Positions 1 through 9,582 of a stretch of DNA of 64,000 nucleotides are shown piece after piece. Each line of letters begins with the position of its first letter. Positions within the stretch are counted from its first letter, which is position 1. The translations under genes were made by a program, and so were the position numbers. Origin of the DNA: an uncultured Clostridia bacterium (GTDB lineage Bacteria > Bacillota > Clostridia > Lachnospirales > Anaerotignaceae); the NCBI GenBank assembly GCA_944379995.1, contig CALWGF010000003.1:145325-209324 (forward strand). Direction: 5' to 3'. The notes beneath the pieces are model-generated. The model made no database searches, had not been told where the DNA came from, and saw only the letters and a program-made list of their open reading frames with translations.

Positions 1-1526
1 TCCTCAAAAGTTTCTTTATCTTTTGCAGCATCAAGTATTTCATCAGCAATTTCTTTAAGTGCAAGTATATTTGTTTTTCTGTATTCTGAATAATCTTCAA
101 GATATTCATCATAAGACACTATATTTCTTATATATTTTACAGCTTCATAAGGCTTTCTTTTCCTTATTTGATAAACATGTGTAAGAAGTTCATCAATTCT
201 TTTTTCTTGATATGTTTTTAATGTTGGTAACTGATAAATTGTTTTTATAAGAGGACCTGTAAGTTTTTGAGCCTCATTTATTGTATCTTTACTTATATAT
301 CTTTTAGGTTTATTTACAATTCTTATAAAGTCACTATTTCTAGTAATATCTTTTGAAAACTGCATATATGCAATTATATCTTTTGCTATAAAATGCTCAT
401 ATATATTTAAAATACTATCTTTCAAATTATATGGTATTTTTCTATCATTAAAACATCTTGCAAAAATTCCACCTTGCATATTGGTTCTATATATAACAGC
501 AATTTCACTAAGTGGTAATCCATTATCATTAAGTCTTTGTATTTTTTCTGATATAAGTTCTGCCTCTTTTGAAGTATTATCTGATTTAAGAAGTATTGCT
601 ATTTTACCTTTTCTGTCTGTACCTTCTATTTTCTTTTCATACCTATCTTTATTATGTTTTATAACTCTTTGGCTTAAATTTATTATACTATTTGTTGAAC
701 GATAATTTACATTAAGTACAACTTTCTTTGCACCCTCAAAATTATTTTCAAAATCCAACATAAAATCTGGTCTTGCACCTCTAAAGCTATATATGCTCTG
801 GTCATCATCACCAACAGCAAAAATATTATTTAAAGGACTTGCAAGCATTTTTATACATTCATATTGTGCCTTATTTATATCTTGAAATTCATCAATCAAT
901 ATATATTTATACCTACTTCGCCACATATCTAAAACATCATCATTTTCACTCAATATTTTATAACATATGTAAAGCATATCATCAAAATCTATTTTTTCAT
1001 TTCGTGATTTATAGCTTTCATATTTTTTATATAAATATTTAAAATCATTATCCGGCATATTTTTAGCTGTATAATCTGAAATTTCTATAAGTTCATTTTT
1101 CATAAGAGAAGTTTCATTAAAAAAATCACTTATATATTGGTCCTCGTCATCTGTTTCTATTTCACTTTCTCTTATTATATTTCTTAAAAAATTCCACTTT
1201 TCATCTTCAGATATTATACTTTCTATTTTATATCCATAATACTGTCTTATAATTCTAAAAAATAATGCATGAAAAGTTCCAAATGTTACCCTTCTACTAT
1301 CCAAAACATTCATAGATTCAAATCTATCGCTCATTTCAGTAGCAGCAGCTTTTGTAAAAGTTATTACAAGTATTTTGGAAGGCATAACAGAATATTTCTC
1401 TATTAAGTTTTTTACTCTATAAGTAACAACAGTTGTTTTTCCGCTTCCCGGTCCTGCAAGTACAAGCATTGGTCCTTTAAAATGGTTTACTGCCTCTTTT
1501 TGTTTTTCATTTAAAAAATATTCCAT
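1..1526 (-). CDS. UvrD/PcrA-family superfamily 1 DNA helicase (3' part beyond window)
   Basis: The gene starts at ATG 1526-1524, preceded by an AGGAGG site, and runs off the left edge, so about 508 codons of the N-terminal part are seen. The N-terminus has the SF1A Walker A motif (AGPGSGKTTVVTYRV, about residues 23-37), then a TFTKAAATEM segment (motif Ia), an IDEFQDIN motif II and a GDDDQSIYSFRGA motif III, all typical of ATP-dependent 3'-5' helicases of the UvrD/PcrA/Rep group that act in excision repair and replication restart. The domain order (1A, 1B, 2A) looks intact. It reads divergently from the glycosyltransferase at 1702. Which of UvrD, PcrA or a RecB-like relative it is cannot be settled without the C-terminus. 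Confidence 0.9.
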   Translation of the reverse strand, partial: MEYFLNEKQKEAVNHFKGPMLVLAGPGSGKTTVVTYRVKNLIEKYSVMPSKILVITFTKAAATEMSDRFESMNVLDSRRVTFGTFHALFFRIIRQYYGYKIESIISEDEKWNFLRNIIRESEIETDDEDQYISDFFNETSLMKNELIEISDYTAKNMPDNDFKYLYKKYESYKSRNEKIDFDDMLYICYKILSENDDVLDMWRSRYKYILIDEFQDINKAQYECIKMLASPLNNIFAVGDDDQSIYSFRGARPDFMLDFENNFEGAKKVVLNVNYRSTNSIINLSQRVIKHNKDRYEKKIEGTDRKGKIAILLKSDNTSKEAELISEKIQRLNDNGLPLSEIAVIYRTNMQGGIFARCFNDRKIPYNLKDSILNIYEHFIAKDIIAYMQFSKDITRNSDFIRIVNKPKRYISKDTINEAQKLTGPLIKTIYQLPTLKTYQEKRIDELLTHVYQIRKRKPYEAVKYIRNIVSYDEYLEDYSEYRKTNILALKEIADEILDAAKDKETFE

Positions 1527-1701
1527 AATAAAAACCTCCTAATCGAATATATATTTTATCATAAACATTTAATCTAATGTACTGTATTTTTAAAGAACCA
1601 TAATTTATTTTTTATTGCTTATTAGAAATAATTGTATTAGAATTTTATTATGGTTTTAGTAATCCGGCTGTATAAAAAATTATGGTTAAGGAGGACATAT
1701 T

Positions 1702-3066
1702 TTGAATATAGGTTTATTTACAGATACATATTTTCCTCAGATTAATGGTGTTGGAACATCAGTACACACATTAGCAGAAGGATTAAGAAAAAGAGGTCAT
1801 AATGTATATATATTTACACCATATGACCCAAGAATTACAGAAGATGAAAAAGATGTAATACGTATGCCTAGTATGCCTTGTTTTATGATTAAAGGCTTTC
1901 GCATAGGGCTTTTATATACACCTCGTGCTTTAAATAAAATAGCACATTTAAAACTTGATATAATTCATACGCAAACAGAATTTTCACTTGGTATGTTTGC
2001 AAGAATGCTTGCTAAAACTCTTAATATACCAACAGTACATACATACCATACAATGTATGTTGATTATGTTCATTATGTTGCAAAAGGTGCTATTATAACA
2101 CCTGCAATGGCTAAAGATTTTAGTAAGATTTTTTGTAATAAAGCAAATGCAGTAATTGCACCTACAAGAAAAGTTCTTGACTCTCTTATTGAGTATGGTG
2201 TAAAAAGAGAAATAGAAATTATACCAACAGGAATAAACACAGAACTTTTCAAAAAATCAAATTATTCCGAAGAAGATACTATTGCACTTAAAAAAGAAAT
2301 TGGTTTAAATCCAGAAAATCCTGTTTTATTATTTTTGGGAAGAATTGCAAAAGAAAAAAGCATTGATGTTATTATAAATGCAATGCCTTCTCTTTTAGAA
2401 AAAATACCTGATTTAAAATTTGTAATAGTAGGCGATGGTCCTGTAAAAAGTGAACTTGAAGCTCTTACAGAAAAACTTGGTCTTACAGAAAATATAATTT
2501 TTACAGGAGCAAAACCTTGGGCAGAAATAGGAAAATACTATCAAATAGGTGATATATTTGTTAGTACTTCTACATCTGAAACACAAGGTCTTACTTTTGC
2601 CGAAGCAATGGCAGGAGGTCTTCCTGTAATTGCAAGACGAGATGAATGTCTTGAAAACATAGTAATACATGAAAAAACAGGACTTCTTTTTGACTCTCCA
2701 GAAGAACTTCCTGATATGGTAATGAGAATTCTTTCTGATAAAGATATATTAAAAAAATTCTCTGATGCTTCAATATCTGCTATGGAAGAACTTTCTGTTG
2801 AAAATTTTGCATTAAAAGTCGACAAACTTTATTCTTCTGTTATAGAAAATAGAAAACAAAAACATACAAGTGTTCCACTTGTATTAAATAAAATACCTGC
2901 TAAAAGGGCTGTTCGAAAAATAAAAAAAATACCTAATAAAATTGTTAGAAAAGGTAGAAGAGCCGTTACTTTTGCACGAATGACAAAACATGGCATTATT
3001 AAACTCTATAATAAAGATTTTAGAGAAACAAAGCCAGAGAAAGAAGGTAATAAAAATGATATCTGA
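1702..3066 (+). CDS. GT4-family glycosyltransferase (glycolipid-synthase-like)
   Basis: A 454-aa GT-B glycosyltransferase starting at TTG 1702 with AAGGAGG 7 nt upstream. The N-terminus has the Rossmann start and glycine-rich acceptor loop (FTDTYFPQINGVGTSVHTLA). The nucleotide-sugar domain has LLFLGRIAKEKSIDVII and a late E-x7-E type motif (ETQGLTFAEAMAGGLPVIA). This pattern matches the family of diacylglycerol glucosyltransferases that make membrane glycolipids at the cytoplasmic face, so that is the most likely role by family; the acceptor is not proven. The last 60 residues are very basic (repeated K/R), suitable for membrane binding. It overlaps the next gene by 11 bp, suggesting an operon. 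Confidence 0.85.
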   Translation: MNIGLFTDTYFPQINGVGTSVHTLAEGLRKRGHNVYIFTPYDPRITEDEKDVIRMPSMPCFMIKGFRIGLLYTPRALNKIAHLKLDIIHTQTEFSLGMFARMLAKTLNIPTVHTYHTMYVDYVHYVAKGAIITPAMAKDFSKIFCNKANAVIAPTRKVLDSLIEYGVKREIEIIPTGINTELFKKSNYSEEDTIALKKEIGLNPENPVLLFLGRIAKEKSIDVIINAMPSLLEKIPDLKFVIVGDGPVKSELEALTEKLGLTENIIFTGAKPWAEIGKYYQIGDIFVSTSTSETQGLTFAEAMAGGLPVIARRDECLENIVIHEKTGLLFDSPEELPDMVMRILSDKDILKKFSDASISAMEELSVENFALKVDKLYSSVIENRKQKHTSVPLVLNKIPAKRAVRKIKKIPNKIVRKGRRAVTFARMTKHGIIKLYNKDFRETKPEKEGNKNDI

Positions 3067-4243
3067 AAAAATGAAAGCTTTCACAGCTAATAGTTCTGTA
3101 ATACGAGCTATGTTTGAAGAAGGTAAAAAAATGTCTGCATTATATGGTGCAGAAAATGTATATGACTTTAGTCTTGGTAATCCAAGTGTTGAACCACCAA
3201 AGTCTGTAAAAGATGCTATTATTAAAATACTTAATGAAGAAACTCCAAATTTTGTACATAGCTATACAAATAACTCAGGTTATGAAGATGTAAGAAAATT
3301 TGTTGCTGACTCAACAAATGCTGAATTTGGTACAAATTTTAGCTTTGAAAATATAGTTATGACTTGTGGTGCTGCTGGTGCATTAAATATAATTTTCAAA
3401 TCAATATTAAATCCTGATGATGAAGTAATTGTATTTGCACCATTTTTTGGAGAATATAATGCATATGTAAAAAATTATGATGGAAAACTTGTTATTGTAG
3501 AAGCAGATACAGAAACATTCCAACTTAATATAGAAGCTTTTAAATCAAAAATAAATAAAAATACAAAAGCTGTTATTATAAATACACCAAATAATCCTTC
3601 TGGTGTTGTTTATTCAGAAGAAACTATTAAAAAACTTGCTGCTGTTATGTCAGAAGCAGAAAAAGAAATAGGACACCCTATATATCTTATTTCTGATGAA
3701 CCTTACAGAAGACTTATATATGATGGTCTTACTGTACCTTTTGTTTCAAAATATTATAAAAATACATTTGTTGCATATTCATTTAGTAAATCTCTTTCAC
3801 TTCCGGGAGAAAGAATTGGATATATAATAGTAAATAGTGAAATTGATGATTTTGAAGAAATGATGAATGCACTTAATGTTGCTAATAGAATTATAGGTTT
3901 TGTTAATGCACCTTCTCTTTTCCAAAGAGTTCTTCCATATTGTATGAATGAAAAAACAGATATTGAAACATATGATAAAAATAGAAAACTTTTATATGGA
4001 ATGTTAAAAGACTTAGGATTTGAATGTGTAAAACCTGAAGGAGCTTTTTATATGTTCCCTAAAACACTTATTCCTGACGATAAAGAATTTTGTAATGCTG
4101 CAAAAGAATTTAGAATACTTTCAACACCAGGTTCTGCATTTAATTGTTCAGGATATTTCAGACTTTCCTACTGTGTTTCAACAGAAACAATAGAAAGAAG
4201 TTATGATAGCTTTAAAGCTCTCGCAAAAAAATACTTGGGGTGA
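3056..4243 (+). CDS. PLP-dependent class I/II aminotransferase
   Basis: A 395-aa fold-type I aminotransferase. ATG 3056 is chosen because GAAGG lies just upstream and translation from it gives the family's normal N-terminus; an upstream in-frame ATG at 2990 lies deep inside the preceding gene. Visible features are the TCGAAGALNIIFK segment that holds the PLP phosphate, the NTPNNPSGVVY substrate loop, an SDEPYRR segment with the PLP-ring Asp, and the Schiff-base lysine in YSFSKSLSLPGERIGY. It belongs to the aspartate aminotransferase superfamily; the amino acid it uses cannot be read from sequence. The neighbouring hisC follows directly, with stop and ribosome binding site overlapping. Confidence 0.88.
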   Translation: MISEKMKAFTANSSVIRAMFEEGKKMSALYGAENVYDFSLGNPSVEPPKSVKDAIIKILNEETPNFVHSYTNNSGYEDVRKFVADSTNAEFGTNFSFENIVMTCGAAGALNIIFKSILNPDDEVIVFAPFFGEYNAYVKNYDGKLVIVEADTETFQLNIEAFKSKINKNTKAVIINTPNNPSGVVYSEETIKKLAAVMSEAEKEIGHPIYLISDEPYRRLIYDGLTVPFVSKYYKNTFVAYSFSKSLSLPGERIGYIIVNSEIDDFEEMMNALNVANRIIGFVNAPSLFQRVLPYCMNEKTDIETYDKNRKLLYGMLKDLGFECVKPEGAFYMFPKTLIPDDKEFCNAAKEFRILSTPGSAFNCSGYFRLSYCVSTETIERSYDSFKALAKKYLG

Positions 4244-4248
4244 TAAAA

Positions 4249-5307
4249 TTGGAAAAACTTTGGAAAAAAAATCTTAGAGATATAGAACCTTATGTTCCAG
4301 GAGAACAGTCAGAAAATCCTAATATAATAAAACTTAACGCAAACGAAAATCCATATCCACCTTCTCCAAAGGTTATGGAAACATTAAAAAACTTTGATGC
4401 TAATAATTTAAGAAGATACCCTTCTTCTTCTGCATCAAGACTTAAAAAAGCTCTTGCAGATTTTCATGGACTTGATGAAAATCAAGTTTTTGTTGCAAAT
4501 GGCTCTGATGAAGTAATAGCACTTTCTTTTATGTCATTTTTTAATTCTGAAAAACCTATATTATTTCCTGATATAACATATTCTTTTTATCCTGTATGGT
4601 GTTCACTTTATAAAATACCATATGAAACTCAAGCTGTTGATGAGGAATTTAATATTAAAAAAGAAGACTATATAAAAGAAAATGGGGGTATTATAATACC
4701 AAATCCAAATGCACCAACTGGAAAAGGTGAAAGTCGTGAATTTATAGAATATATACTTGAAAATAATAAAGATGTAATTGTAATAATTGATGAAGCATAT
4801 GTTGATTTTGCAGAATTTTCAAGTATTGAACTTATAAATAAATATGATAATCTTGTTGTAATACAAACATTTTCAAAATCACGTTCTCTTGCTGGAATAC
4901 GTGTAGGTGCTGCATTTGGAAATCCTGAACTTATATCAGTTCTTGAAGCTGTAAAAAATTCTTTTAATTCATATACAATAGATAGTATAGCTTTAGAACT
5001 TGCAATAGCATCTGTTGAAGATAGGAATTATTTTGAACTTACAAATAAAAAAGTAAAACTTACAAGAGAAAGAACAGCAGAAGCTCTTAGAAATATAGGG
5101 TTTAAAGTATATGATAGCAATACAAACTTCCTTTTTGTAGATTGTAAAGAACATTCAGCAAAAGAAATTATGGAATATCTTAAAATAAAAGATATTTATG
5201 TAAGATATTTTAATATTCCAAGAATAGATAATCACCTTAGAATTACTATAGGAACTGATTTTGAAATGGCAAAAACAGTAGAAGAAATAGAAAACTTTAT
5301 AAAATAA
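4249..5307 (+). CDS. hisC: Histidinol-phosphate aminotransferase (HisC-like)
   Basis: About 352 aa, a class II aminotransferase of the HisC type that converts imidazole-acetol phosphate and glutamate to histidinol phosphate. Signature parts are NANENPYPPSPKV near the N-terminus, VANGSDEVIALSF, NPNAPTGKGES, IIDEAYVDFA and the PLP-lysine motif TFSKSRSLAGIRVGAAFG. Start TTG 4249 is preferred because GGGGTGA, which also holds the stop of the previous gene, lies 6 nt upstream as a ribosome binding site. The alternative GTG 4240 lies inside that site. No other his genes are present, so it may have a broad aromatic or histidinol-phosphate role. A weak hairpin follows at 5328-5350. Confidence 0.85.
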   Translation: MEKLWKKNLRDIEPYVPGEQSENPNIIKLNANENPYPPSPKVMETLKNFDANNLRRYPSSSASRLKKALADFHGLDENQVFVANGSDEVIALSFMSFFNSEKPILFPDITYSFYPVWCSLYKIPYETQAVDEEFNIKKEDYIKENGGIIIPNPNAPTGKGESREFIEYILENNKDVIVIIDEAYVDFAEFSSIELINKYDNLVVIQTFSKSRSLAGIRVGAAFGNPELISVLEAVKNSFNSYTIDSIALELAIASVEDRNYFELTNKKVKLTRERTAEALRNIGFKVYDSNTNFLFVDCKEHSAKEIMEYLKIKDIYVRYFNIPRIDNHLRITIGTDFEMAKTVEEIENFIK

Positions 5308-5322
5308 CAAAATTTTTATTAA

Positions 5323-5356
5323 AAAATATAGCAAATTTTACATATGCTATTTTATT
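5323..5356 (+). terminator. Weak intrinsic terminator after hisC
   Basis: A short stem (ATAGCA 5328-5333 with TGCTAT 5345-5350) is followed by a T-rich run. The stem is short, so termination may be partial. Confidence 0.45.
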
Positions 5357-5414
5357 TTTAAATATTATATGTTATAATATTTAACGAAAAAGATTTCAGT
5401 AAGGGGGAGTTTTA

Positions 5415-5891
5415 GTGAATTATTCAATAATGTTTAAAAGTGTTACAGGTAATACAGAGCTTCTTGCAAATACAGTATTACATGCATTACCATTAAAAAA
5501 ATGTACTTATTTTGGTGGTTTTAATAAGTCTGAAGTAGAAAAATCAGATATAATATTTGTTGGTTTTGGTGCTGAAAATGATACTTGTACAGAAGATGTT
5601 GCTGAATTTCTTAAAACTTTAAAAAACAAAAGAATAGCATTATTTGGTACTGTAAATGCTGCAAATGAAAATGGATATTTTGATTCTATAATATCAAAAG
5701 TAGCTGAAAATATTTCTAGTGAAAACGAAATTGTTGGTGGATTTATTTGTAAAGGTGATATGTACAAAGAACCTGAAAAAGACAATCCTAATATTCTTTT
5801 TACAGGTTCTGATTATTCTTCTGTTCACCCTAATATTATTGATTTAGTAAATATAAGAGATTTTGCAAGAAATATGTATTATTTTATGTAA
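5415..5891 (+). CDS. Flavodoxin-like protein
   Basis: 158 aa. Start GTG 5415 has GGGGGAG 5-6 nt upstream. The N-terminus shows the flavodoxin phosphate loop (MFKSVTGNTELLANTV), where S/T-x-T-G-N-T binds FMN phosphate. DIIFVGFGAENDTC and RIALFGTVNA match the second and third flavodoxin strands. It is therefore likely a small cytoplasmic FMN-binding electron carrier or flavodoxin-domain oxidoreductase partner; its redox partner is not visible. It has its own spacer upstream (about 107 bp) and a strong terminator downstream, so it is likely transcribed alone. Confidence 0.8.
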   Translation: MNYSIMFKSVTGNTELLANTVLHALPLKKCTYFGGFNKSEVEKSDIIFVGFGAENDTCTEDVAEFLKTLKNKRIALFGTVNAANENGYFDSIISKVAENISSENEIVGGFICKGDMYKEPEKDNPNILFTGSDYSSVHPNIIDLVNIRDFARNMYYFM

Positions 5892-5902
5892 TTAATCATA
5901 AT

Positions 5903-5940
5903 AAAAACGATTTTAGAAATAATATTCTAAAATCGTTTTT
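5903..5940. terminator. Bidirectional intrinsic terminator
   Basis: A perfect 16-bp inverted repeat (5903-5918 with 5925-5940, 6-nt loop) whose arms end in A and T runs. It lies between the converging flavodoxin-like gene and the collagen-like gene and can serve both. Confidence 0.9.
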
Positions 5941-5957
5941 TTATTTTATAATTTATT

Positions 5958-6935
5958 TTATGATTTTATTATTCCTGCATTTCTTAAAGAATCAAGTAAT
6001 GCATTAAGTGTATTAGCTACTTCTTCAAGTGTAATTGCATTGCTTATATTCATATCTTGTACGGCAACACCTTGTGGTATAGTACCAGTTTCACCTCTTG
6101 GACCTGTTGGGCCACTTGGACCTGTTGCTCCTGTTGCCCCTGTTGCCCCTGTTGGACCGGTTGGGCCTGTTGCCCCTGTCGGACCTGTTGCTCCTGTTGC
6201 TCCACTTGGACCGCTTGGACCTGTTGGGCCTGTTGCCCCTGTTGCTCCTGTTGCCCCTGTTGCTCCTGTTGGACCTGTCGGACCTGTTGGGCCTGTTGCC
6301 CCTGTTGCTCCACTTGGACCGCTTGGACCTGTTGGGCCTGTCGGACCTGTTGGGCCACTTGGACCTGTTGGGCCTGTTGCCCCTGTTGCTCCACTTGGAC
6401 CGCTTGGACCTGTTGGGCCTGTTGCACCTGTTGCTCCTGTTGGACCACTTGGACCTGTTGGGCCTGTTGCACCTGTTGGACCGGTTGGGCCTGTTGGGCC
6501 TGTTGCTCCTGTTGCTCCACTTGGACCGCTTGGACCGGTTGGGCCTGTTGACCCTGTTGCTCCACTTGGGCCGCTTGGACCGGTTGGACCTGTTGCTCCT
6601 GTTGCTCCACTTGGACCTGTTGGGCCTGTTGCTCCACTTGGACCGCTTGGACCGGTTGGGCCTGTTGCTCCGCTTGGGCCACTTGGACCTGTTGGGCCTG
6701 TTGCTCCTGTTGCTCCGCTTGGGCCACTTGGACCTGTTGGGCCTGTTGCTCCACTTGGACCGCTTGGACCGGTTGGGCCTGTTGCTCCGCTTGGGCCTGT
6801 TGGCCCGGTTGGTCCGGTTGGTCCTATATGACAACAATTACAACAACATCTATTACAACATCTATTTTTATCACAACTTAAATTTCTTTTTTCTTTACAA
6901 TAATTTATATTATTATCAAAGTCATCATAATACAT
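5958..6935 (-). CDS. Collagen-like Gly-X-Y repeat protein, probable spore-surface (BclA-like) protein
   Basis: 325 aa in three parts. Residues 1-37 are a cysteine-rich head with nine Cys ([15 protein letters not shown]). Residues 38 to about 283 are an uninterrupted run of roughly 82 Gly-X-Y triplets, mostly GPT, GPS and GAT. The last 42 residues form a small tail with an amphipathic helix ([20 protein letters not shown]). There is no signal peptide. This build matches clostridial and bacillary exosporium collagen-like proteins, where Thr in GPT is O-glycosylated. The start ATG 6935 immediately follows the stop of the upstream glycosyltransferase (TAG then ATG, no gap), so translation is probably coupled. 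Long open frames in other phases here come only from the 9-nt periodicity. Confidence 0.88.
   Translation of the reverse strand: MYYDDFDNNINYCKEKRNLSCDKNRCCNRCCCNCCHIGPTGPTGPTGPSGATGPTGPSGPSGATGPTGPSGPSGATGATGPTGPSGPSGATGPTGPSGPSGATGPTGPSGATGATGPTGPSGPSGATGSTGPTGPSGPSGATGATGPTGPTGPTGATGPTGPSGPTGATGATGPTGPSGPSGATGATGPTGPSGPTGPTGPTGPSGPSGATGATGPTGPTGPTGATGATGATGATGPTGPSGPSGATGATGPTGATGPTGPTGATGATGATGPSGPTGPRGETGTIPQGVAVQDMNISNAITLEEVANTLNALLDSLRNAGIIKS
6087..6824 (-). repeat. Gly-X-Y coding tandem repeat tract
   Basis: About 740 bp built from imperfect 9-, 18- and 27-bp units that encode the collagen triplets. It is GC-richer than its surroundings and likely to vary in copy number between strains by slippage. 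Confidence 0.9.
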
Positions 6936-8015
6936 CTATTTACTACCTCCCTTTAATTTATTATTAAAATATTCATTATTAAATTTTACAGCATTAGAAT
7001 TACTTTTCACTTCACCAGCTTTTTTATTATATTCAAAAGCTTCTTCAACTTTTCCAATCTTATCTAAACATACACACAACTGAATATATGGTATATAATC
7101 ATAATAATCAGGTTGTATAAATCCACCTTTATCATAGTCTTTTTCGCAGTTTAATGCATTTTTATACCAAAATATAGATTGAATAAAATTATTTTTATCC
7201 ATAAAGTAACTTGCTATATGACAGCATACATCAGCTCTTGGAGTATCAATACTATTTGCTTTAATCATATTTTTAAAATACTTACTATTATTTCCCATAC
7301 TTTTATAAGAAAAGGCAATTATTTTATATGCATCTATTTTATTTTCTATCCAACCGTCTTTTTGTTTTATAAATTTTTTAAGCAAATTAATTGCATCTTT
7401 ATATCTACTATGATAAAAAAGCTCTCTACCATAATAATACATTTCTCTAGGATTAAAGTTTTCTCTGTTTTTTTCCATATTTTCATATATTTTTAAGTTT
7501 CTATCACTATATTGTAAATTTATTTTTCTGTGTTCAATAGTTATATCCATATATTCTATATTTCCAAATGGCACTATTGCTTCATGTACTTTACCTTCCC
7601 AAAATGCTTCTTTACATTTTTTTATAATTCTTTCTCTATAATACCAAAATGTTGTATTATTATTTTCATCAAAATCAATGGCATATTTAAGCATATATAC
7701 ATCTACACCATTATTTTTTTCTTTAAGTTCTTTTATTTTTTCAACATTTTCTTTAGTAACTATATCATCTGCATCAAGCCACATATAATAATCCATTGTA
7801 GCTTTTGAAAATGCAAAATTTCGAGCTTTTGAAAAATCATCACACCATATAAAATCATAAACTTTATCAGTATAAATATTTGCTATTTCTTTTGTTCTAT
7901 CACTAGAACCTGTATCTACTATAATTATTTCATCAACGGCATTTTTAATGCTTTCTAAGCATCTTCCAAGAGTATCTTCTTCATTTTTCACTATCATGCA
8001 AAGGCTTATTTTCAT
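6936..8015 (-). CDS. GT2-family glycosyltransferase with C-terminal helical repeats (SgtA-like)
   Basis: 359 aa, ATG 8015 with an AGGAGG site. The N-terminal GT-A domain has SLCMIVKNEEDTLGRCL, IIIVDTGSSDRT and the DxD-type metal site in YMWLDADDIVT (about residues 77-83). The C-terminal half has TPR-like helical pairs (YYYGRELFYHSRYKDAINLLKK region and later repeats). This architecture is shared with protein O- and S-glycosyltransferases of Firmicutes. It lies directly upstream of and coupled to the collagen-like gene, the same order known for sgtA-bclA3 in Clostridioides difficile, so its likely substrate is Thr in the collagen tract. That substrate is inferred from context. Confidence 0.85.
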   Translation of the reverse strand: MKISLCMIVKNEEDTLGRCLESIKNAVDEIIIVDTGSSDRTKEIANIYTDKVYDFIWCDDFSKARNFAFSKATMDYYMWLDADDIVTKENVEKIKELKEKNNGVDVYMLKYAIDFDENNNTTFWYYRERIIKKCKEAFWEGKVHEAIVPFGNIEYMDITIEHRKINLQYSDRNLKIYENMEKNRENFNPREMYYYGRELFYHSRYKDAINLLKKFIKQKDGWIENKIDAYKIIAFSYKSMGNNSKYFKNMIKANSIDTPRADVCCHIASYFMDKNNFIQSIFWYKNALNCEKDYDKGGFIQPDYYDYIPYIQLCVCLDKIGKVEEAFEYNKKAGEVKSNSNAVKFNNEYFNNKLKGGSK

Positions 8016-8099
8016 ATGTTTATAAACCTCCTTATGGGAAATCCCTTATATATTTTATGTATAATATATAATTATGTTACAAATTTATATAAGCAATAA

Positions 8100-8131
8100 A
8101 AAAACATCTGAATTAAAATTCAGATGTTTTT
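8100..8131 (-). terminator. Original terminator of the V-ATPase operon, now displaced
   Basis: A perfect 15-bp hairpin (8100-8114 with 8117-8131) followed on the minus strand by a T run. It lies 8 bp beyond the stop codon of the displaced ntpD tail, so it was most likely the operon's terminator before the element inserted. Confidence 0.8.
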
Positions 8132-8139
8132 CATTTATT

Positions 8140-8223
8140 TTATACAACAGATTTATTTTGAATTTCTTCGTTTTGTTTACGTCTTTCCTCAATAGCTTTT
8201 TGAGCTATCATGTCTTTGACTTT
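8140..8223 (-). pseudogene. Displaced original 3' end of ntpD
   Basis: Read on the minus strand, these bases continue the ntpD frame: the shared 47 bp encode KVKDMIAQKAIEERR and are followed by a different tail ending NEEIQNKSVV and TAA at 8142-8140. The intact gene at 17945 shares the 47 bp but ends RDKDLQGA. The simplest reading is that this is the ancestral C-terminus, cut off when the element integrated. It has no start of its own. Confidence 0.85.
8177..8223. repeat. Left attachment repeat (47 bp)
   Basis: Identical to 17973-18019 over 47 bp, then divergent on both sides. This is the junction next to the integrase. The recombination crossover lies somewhere inside the shared core. Confidence 0.9.
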
Positions 8224-8395
8224 TATGGAAATCCATTTTCTTATATCCCAAAACCCCTTATTTTATACAATTTAATCTATTTTAGTTTTATTAAAATCTT
8301 ATTTAGAACTATTATGTTTTATTCTATTCTTGGTACATTCTAGGTACTTTTGGATATTATTTTAAATCTAACTTTTAAATGTTTTAACATTTTAT

Positions 8396-9562
8396 TTATG
8401 CTAATAAATTATCTATTTCTTCCAATTTATCTAATTCTTTTAATTTTTTATTAGATATAACATGAACATATGTATCGTATGTTGTTTTTACATTTTTATG
8501 TCCTAATTGCTGACTAATTATTTTTATATCTATATCTTTTTCAAAGCATCTTGTTGCATAAGTATGTCTTAATGAGTGCATAGTTCCTTCTTTAATACCA
8601 GCTTTATTTTTTATTCTGTTAAACATAACTTGAATATTTCTTAATTGTAATATTGTTCCAACACTTGTAGGGAATACTAAATTATCATCAGTCCATATTT
8701 CCCCAGCTTCTTCACACTCTTTAATTTGTTTTTCCTTATGCTGTTTTAAGTTCTCTATTAACATTGATGTTATATATATCTTTCTTATACTGCTTTTAGT
8801 CTTACAATAATCTTGTACCTGTAATTCTGTTTTTTTATCTGAATAATAATTATGTATTAATATAGCTTTTTTGTTTATATCTATGTATCTATCATCAAAG
8901 TTAATATCTTTCCAAGTTAAGGCTGGGAGTTCCCCCAGCCTTGCACCAGTATATAAATAGCATATAAACAATATTCTGTATTGCTCTCCTTCTAGTGCAT
9001 CTATAAATCTTTTCTGCTCCTCAACTGTAAACACATATCTCTTTTTTGTGTTATCAGCTGGAAACACTACATCTTCACAAGGGTTATTTTTTATCATTTT
9101 ATTTTTTACAGCCTGTTTCATTGCTCCATTAAGTACATTATAAACCTTTATAACCAATGAAATGCTGTTTTCACCATTTTTATATGTATCATCTATAAGT
9201 TTCTGTACTTCTCCACTTTTTAATTTGTTTATTTTTATTCCACCAAGCCTTGGAGATATGTGTAGTCTTATAGCATTGTTGTATCCTGTTTTTGTTGTTG
9301 GTCTTAATTTATTTTTATATCTTTCCATCCATATATTGCACCATTTTAATACTGTTATTTCTCCATTTTCTATGTTTATACCCATATTTAAAGAGATTTT
9401 TAAATCTTCTAATCTTTGTAGAGCTTCTTTTTGGGTATCAGCATACATATATTTATACTTAGGTCTGCCATCTGCTCCAATACCTATTTTTAAGGAAGCC
9501 ATCCATTTTCCATTTTTTCTTTTTGTTATACTACCCTCATTATTAGCTCGTCTTTTACCCAT
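8396..9562 (-). CDS. Tyrosine recombinase/integrase of the ntpD element
   Basis: 388 aa, ATG 9562 with GAAGG upstream. The N-terminus has the arm-binding domain of Tn916/phage-type integrases (GSITKRKNGKWMASLKIG), then a core-binding SAM-like domain and a catalytic domain with Arg in TGARLGELPALTW, His-x-x-Arg in HSLRHTYATR, His in LGHKNVKTTYDTY and the nucleophile Tyr in TYDTYVHV. All catalytic residues are present, so it is probably active. Its position next to the 47-bp repeat says it is the enzyme that recognised the ntpD 3' end. The excisionase-like gene lies 20 bp upstream on the same strand. Confidence 0.95.
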   Translation of the reverse strand: MGKRRANNEGSITKRKNGKWMASLKIGIGADGRPKYKYMYADTQKEALQRLEDLKISLNMGINIENGEITVLKWCNIWMERYKNKLRPTTKTGYNNAIRLHISPRLGGIKINKLKSGEVQKLIDDTYKNGENSISLVIKVYNVLNGAMKQAVKNKMIKNNPCEDVVFPADNTKKRYVFTVEEQKRFIDALEGEQYRILFICYLYTGARLGELPALTWKDINFDDRYIDINKKAILIHNYYSDKKTELQVQDYCKTKSSIRKIYITSMLIENLKQHKEKQIKECEEAGEIWTDDNLVFPTSVGTILQLRNIQVMFNRIKNKAGIKEGTMHSLRHTYATRCFEKDIDIKIISQQLGHKNVKTTYDTYVHVISNKKLKELDKLEEIDNLLA

Positions 9563-9582
9563 AAACTATTACCTTCTTTCAA

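Noticed and set aside
6040..6967. Long open frames on both strands across the collagen repeat region
   Set aside because: They come from the 9-nt periodic sequence. Their products are low-complexity runs with no ribosome binding site, and the Gly-X-Y frame is the only one with sensible ends.
8074..8343. 89-codon open frame on the plus strand
   Set aside because: It runs antisense through the displaced ntpD tail and the old terminator and has no ribosome binding site.
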